This document shows positions 7,408-9,337 of a stretch of DNA of 9,337 bases, one piece after another. The position numbers and the translations under genes were made by a program. The notes beneath the pieces are model-generated. The model made no database searches, was not told where the DNA came from, and worked only from the letters and a program-made list of their open reading frames with translations. Within the stretch, counting starts at the first letter, position 1. Each line of letters begins with the position of its first letter. The DNA lies in contig DAOWKG010000290.1 of assembly GCA_030639985.1 (NCBI GenBank), positions 1 to 9,337 on the forward strand, written 5' to 3'. The stretch is from Desulfuromonadaceae bacterium. GTDB taxonomy: Bacteria > Desulfobacterota > Desulfuromonadia > Desulfuromonadales > Geopsychrobacteraceae.

Positions 7408-8967
7408 ATGTTCAACAATCTAAAAATCGGCACTAAAATGTTGCTGCTTTCGGGAACTATCCTTACTTTATTGTTAGCCCTCCTTCTGTGGGGTATGCAT
7501 GGTCTAACTACTACCGTAGACAACGGCATCGAGGTTTCTAGCGGCAGCAAACTCCGTAGTCAGCTGATTCACTTGGAAAACAAGCATCTGAAATGGGCAC
7601 ACAAAGTCAGAGATTTCGTTGATGACCCAACCATTACCGAGCTAAAAGTCAATCTGGACCATAAAACTTGTGCGCTTGGCACCTGGTATAATAGTGATGC
7701 TCGTCGAGATGCCGAAAAACTAATACCTGCAATTAAAGCAGAGCTACAAGCCCTCGCAGAGCCTCATCGCCTGATGCACGAATCTGGGAGCCATATTAAA
7801 GAAGCCAAAAGTAGGTCTAACGGCAGCAATGATGAACGCAGGAGTATTTACAAAAAAGAAACTGCTCCAAATTTGATCATAGTTGGCAAACTCTTAGCGA
7901 AAATATCGAAGATATCCGAGCAACAAATTATGTCCGACAGCGAAATGATAGCTGCCGCCAGCAACACCAAAAAGGGGATGCTCGGTCTCGGAGCCATTGC
8001 ATTACTGTGCGGCGCAATATTGGCTATTTTCATCACCCGCTCGATAACTGCACCGATGAAAAAAACAGTTGTAATGATAGAAGATCTTGAGAGTGGACAC
8101 CTCCACACCCGCCTGCAAATGGATCGTAAAGATGAAATTGGCCAACTGGCTGAAACCATGGATCGCCTCGCAGACTCACTCCAAAATGAAATTGTTGCTT
8201 CCCTGCAAAAACTTGCCAACGGTGATCTTACTTTCGAGATACAGCCACGCGACGAGCAAGATCTGGTTCGTGGCAGCTTGAAAAAACTGGGCGAAGACCT
8301 TAACCAGATCATGTTGCAGATTCAAACTGCCAGCGAGCAAATTGCTTCCGGCAGTTCACAAGTCAGTACATCATCTCAAAGCCTCTCTGATGGAACAGCA
8401 CAGTCGGCGGCTTCGGTCGAAGAGATTAGCAGCTCAATAAATGAAATCAGTAGTCGTACCGAAACCAGTACCGACTATGCCCAGCAAGCTAATCAGCTAT
8501 CAAGAAGTGCCAGTGACTCGGCAAATGCTGGCAGTGAAAGAATGTCAGAAATGATCAACGCCATGGGCGAAATTAACGCTGCCTGGCAGGATATTAACAA
8601 GATCATCAAAGTCATTGATGAGATAGCCTTCCAAACCAACCTTTTGGCTCTTAATGCGGCCGTAGAAGCTGCCCGCGCCGGCCAACATGGCAAAGGTTTT
8701 GCCGTGGTTGCCGAAGAAGTACGCAATCTGGCGGCTCGAAGTGCCAAAGCCGCCTCTGAAACAGCAGAGCTGATTGAAGGCTCAATCGAAAAAGCATGTA
8801 ATGGCACCAAGATAGCCGAACGTACCTCTGAAGCACTGGGAGGAATTGTCGATTCAATTGGAAAAGTTGCGGAGTTGATTGGAGATATTGCCACCTCAAG
8901 CAATGAACAATCGCAGGGTATTTCCCAAATTAACATTGGCATGCAGCAGATTGATCAGGTGATTTAA
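7408..8967 (+). CDS. Methyl-accepting chemotaxis protein with periplasmic CZB domain, cut short by an in-frame TAA (519 aa)
   Basis: An inner-membrane chemoreceptor. Order: TM1 (about 11-29); periplasmic domain (30-188) containing a CZB zinc-binding motif with candidate ligands H60 (KHLKW), C88 ([11 protein letters not shown]), H120 and H124 (EPHRLMH); TM2 (about 189-210); HAMP (about 211-258, [11 protein letters not shown]); a second HAMP-like unit (about 262-301, [10 protein letters not shown]); then the coiled-coil signalling domain, with the CheA/CheW-binding tip at 405-442 ([35 protein letters not shown]). The His-x3-His spacing and the Cys between are as in known CZB domains, which bind zinc and have been linked to zinc or hypochlorite sensing. 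TAA at 8965-8967 falls inside the descending helix, before the EESAA-type methylation segment. The 519-aa product therefore has the tip but lacks the second adaptation region and everything after it. It may fold and signal poorly or be locked. The frame continues downstream (see the pseudogene entry). Confidence 0.93.
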   Translation: MFNNLKIGTKMLLLSGTILTLLLALLLWGMHGLTTTVDNGIEVSSGSKLRSQLIHLENKHLKWAHKVRDFVDDPTITELKVNLDHKTCALGTWYNSDARRDAEKLIPAIKAELQALAEPHRLMHESGSHIKEAKSRSNGSNDERRSIYKKETAPNLIIVGKLLAKISKISEQQIMSDSEMIAAASNTKKGMLGLGAIALLCGAILAIFITRSITAPMKKTVVMIEDLESGHLHTRLQMDRKDEIGQLAETMDRLADSLQNEIVASLQKLANGDLTFEIQPRDEQDLVRGSLKKLGEDLNQIMLQIQTASEQIASGSSQVSTSSQSLSDGTAQSAASVEEISSSINEISSRTETSTDYAQQANQLSRSASDSANAGSERMSEMINAMGEINAAWQDINKIIKVIDEIAFQTNLLALNAAVEAARAGQHGKGFAVVAEEVRNLAARSAKAASETAELIEGSIEKACNGTKIAERTSEALGGIVDSIGKVAELIGDIATSSNEQSQGISQINIGMQQIDQVI

Positions 8968-9192
8968 CAAAACACTGCTACGGCCGAAGAGAGTGCCGCA
9001 ACCAGCGAAGAACTATCAAGTCAGGCGGCAGGACTTAAGCATCAACTCAGTCGCTTTAAACTCAAAGGTGGGCACAATCAGAGTTACCCTCCAACACCGG
9101 CAAGCCAACTTTCTCTGCTACCGTAAGCGAATTCCAGCGGCTGGGGAACCGTTGCAGCCACGCCGACACAGCAACAACCAAGTGATGGGCAA

Positions 9193-9337
9193 ATGTTCCA
9201 GTGGAATAATAAATACAATACTGGGGTGAAATTAATGGATCAGCAACACCAACGCCGGTTTGATCTGATCAATCAACTGTTCCAATGTATGAAGGATGGC
9301 GGAGATCGAATGATGGTTGGCGAAATCATTGATGAGC
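9193..9337 (+). CDS. Hemerythrin domain, N-terminal part (runs off right edge); C-terminal module of the interrupted receptor or a separate small protein
   Basis: From ATG 9193 the frame reads MFQWNNKYNTGVKLMDQQH and then RRFDLINQLF. This is the N-terminal arm and first helix of bacterial hemerythrins: W4, the Y-x-x-G-V pattern, and D-x-Q-H whose His (H19, codon 9247-9249) is the first di-iron ligand. The remaining ligands lie beyond the window. Hemerythrins bind O2, and sometimes NO, at a non-heme di-iron centre. It is in the same frame as the chemoreceptor and preceded by a linker-like stretch, so it was probably its cytoplasmic sensing tail. ATG 9193 has only a weak upstream G-rich stretch (GATGGG, 9184-9189), so independent translation is possible but not well supported. 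The start given is the first ATG after the second TAA, not an established one. Confidence 0.75.
   Translation, partial: MFQWNNKYNTGVKLMDQQHQRRFDLINQLFQCMKDGGDRMMVGEIIDE

Larger units (their letters stand above)
7408..9337 (+). pseudogene. MCP-hemerythrin (DcrH-like) fusion gene interrupted by two in-frame TAA codons; partial at right edge
   Basis: One reading frame keeps protein similarity across all 1930 nt. After TAA 8965-8967 (codon 520) it reads QNTATAEESAATSEELSSQ and then LKHQLSRFKLKG, the standard end of a chemoreceptor helix. It then enters a Pro/Gln/Ser-rich linker, meets TAA 9124-9126 (codon 573), continues through more linker (GTVAATPTQQQPSDGQ), and enters a hemerythrin domain from codon ~596. 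No frameshift is needed. Homologous receptors read V-T-Q-Q-N-T at the first stop, so CAA (or CAG) to TAA is the likely change; the preceding Ile codon (ATT) stands where Thr (ACN) is usual. The ancestral residue at the second stop is unknown. DcrH of Desulfovibrio vulgaris shows that MCP-hemerythrin fusions exist and bind O2. Alternatives are sequencing error, readthrough, or separately translated pieces. Confidence 0.8.

Noticed and set aside
8993..9229. Separate 78-codon frame on the plus strand over the receptor tail
   Set aside because: It is in another frame from the conserved MCP tail and hemerythrin sequence and has no recognisable motif.
7408..9337. Genome-wide recoding of TAA to Gln as an explanation of the two in-frame stops
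   Set aside because: phoH and the HD-GYP gene end normally in TAA at expected family lengths, so TAA works as a stop in this genome.

Overview
The window looks like a chromosomal segment of a Gram-negative, moderate-GC member of the Desulfuromonadota/Deltaproteobacteria. This is inferred from gene content, not from a marker gene: a phoH-pgpH pair, an ABC-F protein of the EttA type, an HD-GYP protein with a HEAT-repeat partner, and a chemoreceptor with a periplasmic zinc-binding (CZB) domain followed by a hemerythrin domain (the DcrH type of Desulfovibrio). Nothing in the window looks like a mobile element, CRISPR array, tRNA or rRNA.

Layout. (a) Positions 1-1916, minus strand: a PhoH-family ATPase followed 32 nt later by the N-terminal 309 codons of a PgpH/YqfF-type 7TM-HD phosphodiesterase, which runs off the left edge. 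(b) Positions 1917-2091: a divergent intergenic region with an extended -10 promoter for the plus strand and two 10-bp palindromes. (c) Positions 2092-5423, plus strand: a two-gene operon with a 4-nt ATGA overlap, encoding a 726-aa HEAT-repeat protein and a 384-aa HD-GYP phosphodiesterase. Their first ~130 residues are recognisably the same domain. (d) Positions 5485-7161: ettA, a ribosome-associated ABC-F ATPase, closed by a strong intrinsic terminator at 7216-7257. (e) Positions 7162-7407: terminator, candidate promoter and a perfect 13-bp tandem repeat. (f) Positions 7408-9337: a chemoreceptor reading frame.

The last region is the most interesting. The chemoreceptor frame is open from 7408 to a TAA at 8965. 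The same frame then continues with a textbook receptor C-terminal tail, meets a second TAA at 9124, and continues in the same frame into the start of a hemerythrin domain at the right edge. The simplest reading is one MCP-hemerythrin fusion gene of more than 643 codons split by two nonsense codons with no frameshift. TAA is an ordinary stop in this window: phoH and the HD-GYP gene both end in it. Decay, strain polymorphism, readthrough or sequence error are the candidates, and global recoding is unlikely.

How the genes work together: PgpH-type and HD-GYP enzymes degrade cyclic dinucleotides, and they lie on either side of the divergent promoter region. The HEAT protein probably partners the HD-GYP enzyme through co-translation and the shared N-terminal domain. 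EttA and PhoH/YbeZ are ribosome- and RNA-linked housekeeping factors. The receptor would have sensed a metal or oxidant in the periplasm and O2 or a related diatomic ligand in the cytoplasm.
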